Shown here piece by piece: positions 36,542-45,317 of a DNA stretch of 64,000 nt. A program made the translations under genes and the position numbers. The DNA comes from Armatimonadota bacterium. Lineage in GTDB: Bacteria; Armatimonadota; UBA5829; DSUL01. The notes under the pieces are model-generated. The model ran no database searches. It was not told the origin of the DNA and was given only the letters and a program-made list of their open reading frames with translations. The DNA lies in NCBI GenBank assembly GCA_020846715.1, contig JADLDK010000010.1, positions 1-64,000 on the forward strand, read 5' to 3'. The first letter of the stretch is position 1. Every line of letters starts with the position of its first letter.

Positions 36542-36912
36542 GAAGGTCCTACTTTAGATGATAAGACGCGGTGGCCACCGGCAGGTACCCCCGGGCTTCC
36601 GGCGGAGCGCAGCGTGATCCCGTCACCCGGGGTGGCGGCTTTGGCGGCGCCGATCGTGGATGGGTCGTGGTTGCGGGGAAGCTGTCGGCCGCCGCTAATG
36701 GTGATGTCGAACGTAGCCCCATCAACAGGACTGCCATCCAGCGAAAGATTCGCGAAAATAGTGGTTCGCTCGCCCGCGACTATGGAAATCTCAGGTGGCG
36801 TTTCACGTGCGAGCTCGTAGCCAGAAGGCTGCGCCGTCTTCTGACCCGACCTCAGAATAAGAACTCCTGCGGCAGCCAGCGCAATGACCACTGACGCCAG
36901 ACGTCTGAACAC
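36538..36912 (-). CDS. Small exported or membrane-anchored protein of unknown function
   Basis: I choose the GTG at 36912, giving (M)FRRLASVVIALAAAGVLILR, because GGAGG sits eight bases upstream; the longer frame from 36966 runs through this SD. The product has 124 residues: a single N-terminal hydrophobic segment, then a beta-type domain (PEISIVAGERTTIFANLSLD) like an Ig or chaperone-fold module. It is the first gene of a two-gene unit with the membrane protein at 36014. Confidence 0.65.
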   Translation of the reverse strand: MFRRLASVVIALAAAGVLILRSGQKTAQPSGYELARETPPEISIVAGERTTIFANLSLDGSPVDGATFDITISGGRQLPRNHDPSTIGAAKAATPGDGITLRSAGSPGVPAGGHRVLSSKVGPS

Positions 36913-37053
36913 CTGCCGGTCCTCCCTGGCTGGACGCGCGTAGCGCCCGCAGACATACGCTAGCATCCGGGTGGGCGGGAGTCAAGAAGGCTTTGTGATA
37001 TTCCGGAAAAAGTTACCCGTTCTGCGCCTCCTTGCTCCGGCGAGCGCGCTCCA

Positions 37054-37905
37054 TCAGGTCTTCAGGTGAGGGCCGGAAGCGCGGCGGAGGGTGAAGATGG
37101 CCACCTCCGGAGGGCTGAGAAAGCGCACGGGCAGGAAGCTCGCGCCAATGCCCCGGCTGACGTAGATCTGGGTTACGCCAGGGTCCACCTCGACCGCGTC
37201 CTTCAGCTTCTGCCCGTAAACGTGACCCGCCGCGAGCGCTTTGCCGTGCCCGGAGCGGGTAAAGAGAGGTCCCAAAAAGGGGAGCGCAAGCTGCCCGCCG
37301 TGCGTGTGTCCGCTGATCACGCAGTCCACGCCCTTTTCGATAGCGGGGATGGCGATGGAGGGCGCATGGGCAAGAAGAAAGATGAAAGCTCCCGGCGGCG
37401 CGCCTTCGAGAGCTTTGTTCAGATCGTCCAGCCCCGTGTGTGGGTCTTCGACACCGGCCAGCACAAACTTCTCTCCGCCGCGCTCCAGCGCCCGGTGTTC
37501 GTTCTCCAGAAAGACCACTCCAAGCGAGCGCATGGCCGCCTGCACCTCGCGGTACTGCTCCGGATGGCGCACATCGGAGTTGCCGGAGATCGCAAAGACG
37601 CCGAGGCGCGGCTGGCTCTCAAGCGCTATCTGAGCGAGGGCTTCCCCCGAAGGCCCGTCCCCGGCAAGGTCCCCTGTGATGGCGACGACATCCGGCGTCA
37701 GCCCGCGAATCAGACGCGCGACCCGGCGCTCCCGCAGCCCCATCTTCTCCATGTGCACATCGCTGATCTGAAGAACGGTAAAGCCGTCGAAGCTCTCCGG
37801 CAGACGCGGGCACCACATCGTCACCCTCCGCAGACGCACGGCGAAAGGCTCTATCAGAAGCGCATAGGCGATCAGACCCGCCAGAGCCAGCAGAACCCAC
37901 AGCAA
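37054..37905 (-). CDS. Membrane-anchored metallophosphoesterase (YaeI-like)
   Basis: A 283-residue calcineurin-like phosphoesterase with an N-terminal membrane anchor (MLWVLLALAGLIAYALLI). Metal-binding motifs appear in order: QISDVHMEK, ITGDLAGDG, ISGNSDVRH (Ser for the usual His in GNHD), LLAHAP and SGHTHGGQLALP. YaeI-like proteins hydrolyse phosphodiesters, and some act on lipid A precursors (UDP-diacylglucosamine), but the membrane-anchored branch is broad. The GNSD change affects the residue that normally protonates the leaving group, so activity should be checked. It starts four bases after pepA and is co-transcribed with it. Confidence 0.9.
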   Translation of the reverse strand: MLWVLLALAGLIAYALLIEPFAVRLRRVTMWCPRLPESFDGFTVLQISDVHMEKMGLRERRVARLIRGLTPDVVAITGDLAGDGPSGEALAQIALESQPRLGVFAISGNSDVRHPEQYREVQAAMRSLGVVFLENEHRALERGGEKFVLAGVEDPHTGLDDLNKALEGAPPGAFIFLLAHAPSIAIPAIEKGVDCVISGHTHGGQLALPFLGPLFTRSGHGKALAAGHVYGQKLKDAVEVDPGVTQIYVSRGIGASFLPVRFLSPPEVAIFTLRRASGPHLKT

Positions 37906-37909
37906 GCGC

Positions 37910-39400
37910 CTACTGCCCTCGCGTCAGATACTCAATCAGCAGCCGCACGCCCGCTCCCGTCCCGCCGTAGGAGACCAGCCCGTTGTCCTTACTCACAAAT
38001 GCCGGACCGGCGATGTCAATGTGCGCCCAGGGCTTAGCGTCCACAAACTCCTGCAGCAGAAGCGCGGCGGTCGTCGCTCCGGCTTCCCGGCCGCCGGTGT
38101 TCTTCATATCCGCGACCTTGCTTTCAATCTGCTCGAAGTAGTCGGCAAGCAGCGGCATGTCCCAGAGAAGATCCCCTGAGGTATCGGAAGCCTCCATCAG
38201 CCGCGCTCTCAAAGCGTCGTTGTTGCAGAACAGCCCGCTGATGCGCCTTCCAAGAGCCACCACGCATGCGCCCGTCAGCGTAGCCAGATCAATAATCTCA
38301 TCCGCGCCTTCAGAAGCGGCGTAGGACAGCGCATCGGAGAGGGTGACGCGCCCCTCGGCGTCCGTGTTCTCAATCTCGATGGTCTTGCCGTTCATCGCGC
38401 GCACCACATCGCCCGGACGGTACGCTGACCCGCTGATCATGTTCTCCGTGGCCGCCACGATGCCCATGACGTTTACGCCGGGCTTCAGCCTGCCGACGGC
38501 CCGCATCGCCGCAAGCACCGCCGCCGCCCCGGACATATCATCCTTCATCGTAAACATGGATTCCGCCGTCTTGATGCAGTAGCCGCCGGTGTCGAATGTA
38601 ACACCCTTGCCGACAATAGCGACAGTCTTTTTCGCACCTTCGACCGTGTGCTTCAGGACGATGAATCTGGGGGGCCGCTCAGAGCCTTTGGCTACCGCCA
38701 GAAAAGCGCCCATACCCATGCGCTCGCACTCCTCGCGGTCCAGCACCCGCGCGCCGAGGCCCGCCTCATGCGCCAGCGCCTCCGCATACCCGGCAAGCAT
38801 CTCCGGATACACATCGCTTGCCGGTGTGTTGATGAGGTCGCGCGCTTCGTTGACAGCCTCCGCTACGATCTGACCCTTCCGCGCCCCCCGTTCCAGCTTT
38901 TCAACCTCAGCCGGATCGTTGCTTATGAGGGTGAAGCTCTCGATTGCGGCGTTGTCTGGCTTGCTCTTGTACTTGGTGAACTCATAGCTGGCGATCAGGG
39001 CGCCTTCCACTGTCGCCTGAGCGGCGGAGGCTGGCTCCAGCCCGCCGATGCGCGCCCCGTGCGAGATGGACGACACGCTGGCCGCACGGGCTTCTCTGGC
39101 TTTGCGAATAGCGGCAGCGGACGCTCTGCGCACAGCTTCCAGCGTGAAGTCCTGCGATTTGCCCAGTCCCACCAGCACAACGCGAGCAGCGGGAATCTTC
39201 CCCTGCGAGTGAATGAGCAGAGTCTTTCCGAGCTTGCCCTCGAACTTCTCCTGCGCGATAAGCTGGCTGATCAGGCCGCCGAGCGCCTTGTCCACCGCGC
39301 CTGTCGCGCCGCCCGGTGTGGTAACGCCTTCAAAAAGATTGACAATCAGAGCGTCGCAAGCATGCTCTGTGACGGAGGAAATCTGAGTTTGTGTTTTCAT
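37910..39400 (-). CDS. pepA: Leucyl aminopeptidase (M17 family)
   Basis: Dizinc cytosolic aminopeptidase. The 496 residues show KGVTFDTGGYCIKTAESM with the first metal ligands, KDDMSGAAAV, and the family signature NTDAEGRVTLSDALSYA near residue 340. I use ATG 39400 ((M)KTQTQISSVTEHACDALIV) rather than the GTG at 39436. A TATAAT lies nine bases upstream on the minus strand (39417-39412), implying a transcript that begins within a few bases of the ATG, and no SD is present. In some bacteria PepA also binds DNA in site-specific recombination; nothing here suggests that. Confidence 0.95.
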   Translation of the reverse strand: MKTQTQISSVTEHACDALIVNLFEGVTTPGGATGAVDKALGGLISQLIAQEKFEGKLGKTLLIHSQGKIPAARVVLVGLGKSQDFTLEAVRRASAAAIRKAREARAASVSSISHGARIGGLEPASAAQATVEGALIASYEFTKYKSKPDNAAIESFTLISNDPAEVEKLERGARKGQIVAEAVNEARDLINTPASDVYPEMLAGYAEALAHEAGLGARVLDREECERMGMGAFLAVAKGSERPPRFIVLKHTVEGAKKTVAIVGKGVTFDTGGYCIKTAESMFTMKDDMSGAAAVLAAMRAVGRLKPGVNVMGIVAATENMISGSAYRPGDVVRAMNGKTIEIENTDAEGRVTLSDALSYAASEGADEIIDLATLTGACVVALGRRISGLFCNNDALRARLMEASDTSGDLLWDMPLLADYFEQIESKVADMKNTGGREAGATTAALLLQEFVDAKPWAHIDIAGPAFVSKDNGLVSYGGTGAGVRLLIEYLTRGQ

Positions 39401-39550
39401 GGCTGTGAAATTATAACCGCGATACGGAAAAGCCACGCAGAACCGCTTCCTTTTCTCAGCGTGTTTGGCAGACTCATCCGTACAGGAAATGAAGCCCTGC
39501 CAGGTGCTAACGTCCGCGACTACTCGCTCAGAAACAGAGGTGCGTGCCGT

Positions 39551-40828
39551 CTAGGATGAGGAAATGACTTCCATGCCGCCCATATAGGGGCGCAGGACTT
39601 CGGGGATGAGGACAGAGCCGTCAGGTTGTTGATAAGTTTCTATGAGCGTGATCATCGTGCGCGGAAGCGCTATTCCGCTGCCGTTCAGCGTGTGGACAAA
39701 CTCCGGCTTTGCGGTTGGCTCTCTGCGAAAGCGAATGTTGGCGCGGCGCGCCTGGTAGTCCGTGCAGTTTGAAACGCTGGAGACCTCCAGCCACTTGCCC
39801 AGCCCGGGCGCCCAGATCTCCACATCGTACATCTTGGAGGCGGCCTGACCGATGTCTCCCGCACAGCAGTTGAGGACGCGGTAAGTAAAGCCAAGCGCTT
39901 CGACAACATTTTTTGCCTGCTTCAGCATCTCCTCCAGCGCGTCGTAGCTCTTTTCCGGTTCCGTGAGTTGTACGAGCTCCACTTTGTCAAACTGGTGCAG
40001 GCGGATAAGTCCCCGGGTGTCTTTGCCGGCGGCGCCGGCTTCGCGGCGAAAGCTGGCGCAATATCCGGTGTGGCGAAGTGGCAGTGTTCCTGGCGACAGA
40101 ATCTCGTCCATGTGGATACAGGTAATCGGGACCTCCGCAGTTGGGTTGAGATACAGATCGTCCTCGGTCACCCAGTACATGTCGTCCTTGAACTTCGGAA
40201 GCTTACCCGTCCCGTACATCACGGAAGGCAGCGCCAGGTACGGTGGCCACACCTCGGTATAGCCGTGACTGGTGGTATGCATGTCCAGCATGAAGTTGAT
40301 CAGCGCCCGCTCAAGCCGCGCGCCCAGCCTCTTGTAGAGAATGAAACCGGAGCCAGCCAGCTTTGCCCCACGCTCGAAGTCTATGATGTCCAGCGCAGTC
40401 GCAATATCCCAGTGGGGTTTCGGCTCAAAGCTGAGCGATGGCGGATCACCTGAGCGCTCAATCTCGACATTGTCCTCTTCCCCGGCGCCGTCCGGCACGC
40501 TCTCGTCAGGAAGGTTAGGCAGGTCACTCAGGCGCTCATCCAGCGCATCATCGACAGACTTCAGCTCTGCGTCCAGCGCTTTAATCTCGTCGGAGACCTG
40601 CTTCATCTCGCTGATGATGCTGGAGGCGTCGCCTTTTTCCTTTTTGACCCGGGCAATTTCTTCAGAAGCGGCGTTGCGTCGCGCTTTGAGGTCTTCAACC
40701 TGTTGGATCAAACGGCGGCGGTCTTCATCCAGGCTCAAGAGCTGATCGACGGCCTCGCCATAACCGCGGCGGCTGAGCCGCCGGCGTACAGCGTCAGGGT
40801 CTGATCGGATAAGTTTGATGTCAAGCAT
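39551..40828 (-). CDS. serS: Seryl-tRNA synthetase
   Basis: Class II aminoacyl-tRNA synthetase charging tRNA-Ser and tRNA-Sec. The 425 residues include the N-terminal antiparallel coiled coil that grips the tRNA long variable arm (residues ~30-100, rich in Glu, Lys and Arg). Motif 2 is TGYCASFRREAGAAGKDTRGLIRLHQF, of which RREAGAAGKDTRG is the key part, and motif 3 is NGSGIALPRTMITLIETYQ. Start and length are typical (MLDIKLIRSDPDAVRRRLSR). The 123-base gap upstream shows no T-box-like element that I can recognise. Confidence 0.98.
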   Translation of the reverse strand: MLDIKLIRSDPDAVRRRLSRRGYGEAVDQLLSLDEDRRRLIQQVEDLKARRNAASEEIARVKKEKGDASSIISEMKQVSDEIKALDAELKSVDDALDERLSDLPNLPDESVPDGAGEEDNVEIERSGDPPSLSFEPKPHWDIATALDIIDFERGAKLAGSGFILYKRLGARLERALINFMLDMHTTSHGYTEVWPPYLALPSVMYGTGKLPKFKDDMYWVTEDDLYLNPTAEVPITCIHMDEILSPGTLPLRHTGYCASFRREAGAAGKDTRGLIRLHQFDKVELVQLTEPEKSYDALEEMLKQAKNVVEALGFTYRVLNCCAGDIGQAASKMYDVEIWAPGLGKWLEVSSVSNCTDYQARRANIRFRREPTAKPEFVHTLNGSGIALPRTMITLIETYQQPDGSVLIPEVLRPYMGGMEVISSS

Positions 40829-40951
40829 GGTAGAGAGTGTGCCCGCCTGTTTGATGCGTATGTGTCAGTTGCAGACTATGACGCAAAGCGGGCTTATTCC
40901 TTCCTGCCAGCAGTCCCGGCCGGGCCTGTGCGCCGCTGAAGGCCACTCACT

Positions 40952-42304
40952 CTAACTGCGGATCAACGCAAGGAGTTCGTCGCGTTTGGCCTCCATCTGC
41001 TTTTCGTCTTTGGATTCCAGATTGAGGCGCAGATAAGGCTCCGTGTTGGATGGGCGCACATTGAACCACCAGTCCGCGTACTCCACTGTCAGTCCGTCAA
41101 GGTGCAGCACTGTCTGCGCGCTGGGGCCATACTTGTCTTCCAGCTCCTGGAGTTTAGCGTGCTGATCTTTCACCTGCGAGTTGATTTCTCCTGAATGGAA
41201 GTAGCGCTTGATGGGCCGCCAGAGCTCACTTGCAGTCTCGCTGGCTTCTTTCAGCAGAGACAATATGCCCAGCATCGCCAGATCTCCATTGTCAGTGATG
41301 AAGAAGTCGCGGAAGTAGTAGTGGCTGGAGAGCTCGCCGGCGAAAATCGCGTCGCCTTCGCGCATCTGCCGCTTGATGAGTCCGTGCCCAACCTGGCACA
41401 TCACAGCCTTGCCGCCTGCCTTCTCAATCTCTTCTTTCACCGACCAGCTTGAGCGTAGATCGTAAAGGATTGTGGCGCCGGGGTGCTGCTTGAGAATCTG
41501 GCGCGCCAGAAGCGCGGTGATCATATCTCCGGGAATGGTGTCGCCTTTTTCGTCAACGAAACCCACACGGTCCGCGTCTCCGTCATAGGCCACTCCCAGC
41601 GCGGCGCCTTCATCGCGGACTTTGGCTTTTAGCGCAATCAGAGTCTCCTCGTGCAGCGGGTTGGCTTCGTGATTGGGAAAGCCGCCGTGAATGTCCCAGT
41701 AGAGCGGAAAGGCCTTCAGATTGATGCGCTCAGCGATCTTGGGAGCCGTCAGGCCACCCATAGCGTTAGCGGTATCAATGGCCACCTTCATACCGCCTGC
41801 GTCGTGCAGGCCGGAAGTCTTTATGACTGCTTCAATGTAGTCATTCAGCACGTCCTTCTTGCCCAGGATGCGCCCCTTTTGAGGAGGTTGCGGAAAATCC
41901 TGTGAGTTGGCGAGCTTCTGAATCTCTGTGTTGGACACGAAAGAGATGCTGGGGATGGCCTGCGGGCCCGTGGGTTTGATGCCGTTGTACTCGCCGGGGT
42001 TGTGCGATGCCGTGAGCATTATTCCGACATCGCCTTTCAGTGCATTTACGCAGTAGTAGTACAGCGGCGTGCTGACCAGCCCGACGTCCCATACATCCAG
42101 CCCCGCGTCTGTCAGGCCTCGCAGAACTTCAGGGAACAGGGCTTCCCACGACAGGCGCATGTCGTGCCCGACAATCGCCGTCTTTCCCTTCAGCATCGTG
42201 CCATAGGCGCGGCAAATCCGGTAAACGGCGTCTTCGTTCAACTGGTCCGGGTAGGTTCCGCGGATGTCGTACGCTTTGAAGATGGTCGGGTTCAGGTCTG
42301 CCAA
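40952..42304 (-). CDS. Phosphomannomutase/phosphoglucomutase
   Basis: Alpha-D-phosphohexomutase of 450 residues supplying hexose-1-phosphates for nucleotide sugars, which fits the large glycan programme in this window. The phosphoserine loop is GIMLTASHNPGEYNGIKP near residue 95, the metal-binding loop AYDGDADRVGFVD near 240, the sugar-binding loop FAGELSSHYYF near 320, and the phosphate-binding tail VRPSNTEPYLRLNLES near 420. The start is TTG, well supported by AAGGAGAAG eight bases upstream. That SD matches eight bases of the anti-SD loop of the small RNA at 48172. Mannose versus glucose preference cannot be told. Confidence 0.95.
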   Translation of the reverse strand: MADLNPTIFKAYDIRGTYPDQLNEDAVYRICRAYGTMLKGKTAIVGHDMRLSWEALFPEVLRGLTDAGLDVWDVGLVSTPLYYYCVNALKGDVGIMLTASHNPGEYNGIKPTGPQAIPSISFVSNTEIQKLANSQDFPQPPQKGRILGKKDVLNDYIEAVIKTSGLHDAGGMKVAIDTANAMGGLTAPKIAERINLKAFPLYWDIHGGFPNHEANPLHEETLIALKAKVRDEGAALGVAYDGDADRVGFVDEKGDTIPGDMITALLARQILKQHPGATILYDLRSSWSVKEEIEKAGGKAVMCQVGHGLIKRQMREGDAIFAGELSSHYYFRDFFITDNGDLAMLGILSLLKEASETASELWRPIKRYFHSGEINSQVKDQHAKLQELEDKYGPSAQTVLHLDGLTVEYADWWFNVRPSNTEPYLRLNLESKDEKQMEAKRDELLALIRS

Positions 42305-42348
42305 GATAGTGCTTCTCCTTGCAAAGTTCAGCCTGCCAGGGCTGCTGG

Positions 42349-42377
42349 ATTATATACCGCGACCGGCCGCCCGGCAA
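42349..42377 (-). promoter_or_regulatory. Sigma-70 promoter of the phosphohexomutase gene
   Basis: On the minus strand TTGCCG (42377-42372) and a perfect TATAAT (42354-42349) are 17 bases apart. Transcription would start near 42342, giving a leader of about 38 bases. The rest of the 299-base divergent gap shows no other clear element apart from CATAAT at 42590-42595, next to the opposite gene. Confidence 0.65.
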
Positions 42378-42603
42378 ACCTGAAGACGCCGGACGGACAC
42401 TTCGGCGCAGCAGGGATGCGATTCTCAACTTTTGCGCGCGTCCTTTGGACTTCGATTGTCCGAAAATCAGTCGCTTCTAACCTGCGACACGGTTGGGGCC
42501 TGCCGACAAAACACTCCATAGCCCGTGTCCAGCCGTCAACCGCAGATACTTTTGTCATCCAAAAGACAGAACTATCGTCGTTGACGTTGCATAATGCGAC
42601 ATT

Positions 42604-43044
42604 ATGGACTTTCACTGGGCTGTCGAAAATGAACTGGCTACCGGCTCCTTGCCGTCAACCGAGGGCGACGTTCGTCTTCTTGAGCGCATGGGCATTCGGG
42701 CTGTGTTGTCGCTCCACCCTGTTTCAGGGAATATTCAGGCTCTCTTCAGGCAGGCGGAAATTGAACACCGGTTTCGCCGGTTGGAGGATATGACCTCTCC
42801 CGGATTGCGCCTGATGGAGGAGATGGATGGACTGCTTGAGCGGTGGCGCGCGGAAGGTAAGCCGGCTCTGGTGCACTGCTACATGGGCGTTGGACGCTGC
42901 CGCACTGTGGCTTGCGCTCATTTGGCTGCGCGGCTGCAGGATCTTGAGCGGGCATTTACGTGGGTCGGGTTGCCTCAGACAGAGGCACAGCGAGAGTTCG
43001 TCCGGGTGTATTTCCACAATAGGAACCGCTCGCGGCAAGGCTGA
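42604..43044 (+). CDS. Dual-specificity protein phosphatase-like protein
   Basis: A 146-residue cysteine phosphatase of the PTP superfamily. The P-loop reads HCYMGVGRCRT, i.e. HCX5R with nucleophile Cys near residue 98. The usual Ser/Thr after the Arg, which helps release the phosphate, is Cys here. A general-acid Asp may be the D of RLEDMTSPG, 30-odd residues earlier, as in DUSP and PTEN-like enzymes. No signal peptide. CATAAT at 42590-42595 lies eight bases upstream of the ATG and no SD is visible, so the mRNA may be leaderless. Substrate could be a phosphoprotein, phosphosugar or RNA 5' end. Confidence 0.8.
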   Translation: MDFHWAVENELATGSLPSTEGDVRLLERMGIRAVLSLHPVSGNIQALFRQAEIEHRFRRLEDMTSPGLRLMEEMDGLLERWRAEGKPALVHCYMGVGRCRTVACAHLAARLQDLERAFTWVGLPQTEAQREFVRVYFHNRNRSRQG

Positions 43045-43047
43045 GCG

Positions 43048-43779
43048 TCAGGCCGCCGAAAGAGCCTCGCGCACACGCTCCAGGTCCGCCGGTGTGTCCA
43101 CTCCAATCGGACGGTAGTCCGTCAGCGCCATCTTTATCTTCCAACCAGACTCAAGAGCCCGGAGCTGCTCCAGTGACTCCGCAATCTCCAGCGGCGTGCG
43201 GGCAAGCCGTGTGAACGCAAGCAGATCAGCCCGGCGGTAGATGTAGATTCCCACATGTCCGTAGCGAAGTGGATCCGGGGCACCTCTAGCAAAGGGCACA
43301 GGGCTGCGGGAGAAATAGAGCGCTGTAGAGTCCAAAGCCGTGACTACCTTGACCAGGTTCGGATCAGCGGCGTCCTCTTCAGGTGGTATTTGGAACATCA
43401 GGCTGCCCATTTGCGCGTCGGACTCCGTAAAGGCCCGAATGAGCTCATCCAGCGCCTCCGGAGCAATCAGCGGCTCATCGCCCTGGATGTTGACGATGAT
43501 ATCCGCGTCACAGGTTGCGGCTACTTCCGCAACACGGTCTGTTCCGGTCGGGTGCTCTGGCTTTGTCAACACAGCGTTCGCGCCAAAGCTGCGACAGGCT
43601 TCCGCAATTGCCTCGTCCGGCGTAGCTACGACGATATCATCCAGCAACTTCGCCCGGCGGCAGCGCTCCCATACCCACTGAATCATTGGCCTGCCGCAAA
43701 TCTCCAACAGTGGCTTGTTGGGAAGCCGGGTAGCCGCCAGCCTGGCCGGGATTACTCCGAGAGTCTTTTGACCGCGCAT
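43048..43779 (-). CDS. kdsB: 3-deoxy-manno-octulosonate cytidylyltransferase (CMP-Kdo synthetase)
   Basis: Activates Kdo with CTP for lipopolysaccharide inner core synthesis. The 243 residues begin with the nucleotidyltransferase motif GVIPARLAATRLPNKPL. They also hold WVWERCRRAKLLDDIVVATPD and IVNIQGDEPLIAPEALDEL, where the conserved Gln-Gly-Asp binds Mg. It is the last gene of a five-gene run with the heptose genes (minus strand), confirming an LPS-bearing diderm. The Kdo synthase and transferase genes are not in the window. Confidence 0.97.
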   Translation of the reverse strand: MRGQKTLGVIPARLAATRLPNKPLLEICGRPMIQWVWERCRRAKLLDDIVVATPDEAIAEACRSFGANAVLTKPEHPTGTDRVAEVAATCDADIIVNIQGDEPLIAPEALDELIRAFTESDAQMGSLMFQIPPEEDAADPNLVKVVTALDSTALYFSRSPVPFARGAPDPLRYGHVGIYIYRRADLLAFTRLARTPLEIAESLEQLRALESGWKIKMALTDYRPIGVDTPADLERVREALSAA

Positions 43780-43791
43780 GCAGAGGGCCTC

Positions 43792-44313
43792 TCAGTCCTG
43801 CTCCGTGCGTCGAATAAGCTCCAGCAGGCGCGATGTCGAGCGATCTTGCACGAGTCCCAAAATCTTCACAACGCCACCCACTTCTGCCACCGTCGCCGCT
43901 TCGGGCAGCTCCTCCGGCCGGTAGTCTCCACCCTTAGTGTGGATATGTGGGCGTACGGCGCGGATGAGGTCGTCCGGGCGAGGTTCGTCGAAAATTGACA
44001 CGGCATCTACAACGCGCAGACTCGCCAGCATTTCCGCGCGCTCGCTTTCCGGAACTATCGGGCGCTCGGGACCCTTGAGACGCCGGGTGGATGCGTCTGA
44101 GTTTACACCCACTACCAACCGGTCTCCGAGAGCTTTCGCCTGCGCCAGGTAGCGGGCATGTCCAATGTGCAAAATGTCAAAGCAGCCGTTTGTGAAGACG
44201 ATGGTCAGACCTTCTTCGCGCCAGCGCGCGCAATACTCGCTGAGCCGTTTTCTGTCCAGTATCCGGCAGGTGGAGTCTTCGTCGCCGGGCTTTGCGCCAT
44301 GGAGATTGCTCAA
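43792..44313 (-). CDS. rfaE2: D-glycero-beta-D-manno-heptose 1-phosphate adenylyltransferase (HldE C-terminal activity, stand-alone)
   Basis: Attaches AMP to heptose-1-phosphate to form ADP-heptose. The nucleotidyltransferase motif is FTNGCFDILHIGHARYLAQA with the HIGH signature, followed by VGVNSDASTRRLKGPERPI. I start it at the TTG at 44313, which overlaps the stop of the kinase gene as TTGA; the open frame from 44370 would run 57 bases into the kinase. The product has 173 residues. In E. coli the kinase and this activity are fused in HldE; here they are split but translationally coupled. Confidence 0.93.
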   Translation of the reverse strand: MSNLHGAKPGDEDSTCRILDRKRLSEYCARWREEGLTIVFTNGCFDILHIGHARYLAQAKALGDRLVVGVNSDASTRRLKGPERPIVPESERAEMLASLRVVDAVSIFDEPRPDDLIRAVRPHIHTKGGDYRPEELPEAATVAEVGGVVKILGLVQDRSTSRLLELIRRTEQD

Positions 44314-45317
44314 ATTGATCTGCTCTCGGATTCTCTGATCAGATTGGCAACTTCTGCGGTGGACACGCATGCCACGCCCACTTTTCTAACGACAGTCGCA
44401 GCAGCGTAGTTAGCCAGTGTCGCGGCCTGCACTTCGTCCGCTCCAGCCGCCATTGCAAGCGTGAGTGTGCTGACGACCGTATCGCCTGCGCCAGCCACGT
44501 CGTAAACCTCAACCGGCATTCCCGGGATATGCGCGGGTTCTGCGGATTGCTCCGCCTGGCGGAAAACGCTCATTCCGTTCGCGCCCCGCGTGATGACAAT
44601 ACATCCGGCGCGGGTCTTGCGCACTATTTTCGCTCCGGCCCTGACCAGCGCCTTCAGTCCGTCAATACTTTCCCCGGAAGCCGCTTCCGCCTCAAGGTTG
44701 TTGAGGGTAATCACATCAGCGCCCTGAAAGAAGCGCAGATTTGCAGGCTTGGGGTTTGACGTCACCAGGACCCCGGCTTCACGGGCTTTTGTTACAGCCG
44801 TCTGCGTAAGCTCTCCGACAACGCCCTTGTTGTAGTCCGAGACAACCAGTGCGTCGCACTCAGCCAGCTTCTCCTCAATCTGTAGCCGGAGCTTGCGCAC
44901 CAGGGCTTCGGACGGCTTCTCTCGCCTCTCTCGATCCACGCGTACGACCTGCTGATGGTGCGCAATGATGCGCGTCTTGAGACTTGTGTCCCTGTTCGGG
45001 TCTTCCAGCAGGCCATCTGTGCCAACCTGCATATCCTCGAGCAGCCTTCGCAGCCTGTCTGCTGCGTAGTCTTTTCCAACAAGCCCGATCAGCGACACCT
45101 CCGCGCCGAGCGCGCGGATATTGGCCGCGACGTTGGCCGCTCCTCCCGGCGCCCAGGTCATCCTGTCAACGTCCACCACCAGGACCGGGGCCTCCGGGGA
45201 GACCCGCTTCACGCCGCCGTGCAGGTACTCATCCAGCATCACATCGCCGACGACAGCGATACGCCGCCCGGGGAGCCGCTCCAGGAGTTCCAGCAGCGCT
45301 GCGTGTCCGTCAGCCAA
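44310..45317 (-). CDS. rfaE1: D-glycero-beta-D-manno-heptose-7-phosphate kinase (HldE N-terminal activity)
   Basis: PfkB-family kinase that makes heptose-1,7-bisphosphate. The 335 residues include the substrate Gly-Gly motif WAPGGAANVAANIRALGAEV near residue 52 and the C-terminal catalytic DVAGAGDTVVSTLTLAMAAG near 265, holding the base Asp and anion hole. TTG start, eight bases inside the end of the preceding gene, with GAGGTGAA upstream. The order kinase then adenylyltransferase mirrors the fused enzyme. Confidence 0.94.
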   Translation of the reverse strand: MADGHAALLELLERLPGRRIAVVGDVMLDEYLHGGVKRVSPEAPVLVVDVDRMTWAPGGAANVAANIRALGAEVSLIGLVGKDYAADRLRRLLEDMQVGTDGLLEDPNRDTSLKTRIIAHHQQVVRVDRERREKPSEALVRKLRLQIEEKLAECDALVVSDYNKGVVGELTQTAVTKAREAGVLVTSNPKPANLRFFQGADVITLNNLEAEAASGESIDGLKALVRAGAKIVRKTRAGCIVITRGANGMSVFRQAEQSAEPAHIPGMPVEVYDVAGAGDTVVSTLTLAMAAGADEVQAATLANYAAATVVRKVGVACVSTAEVANLIRESESRSI

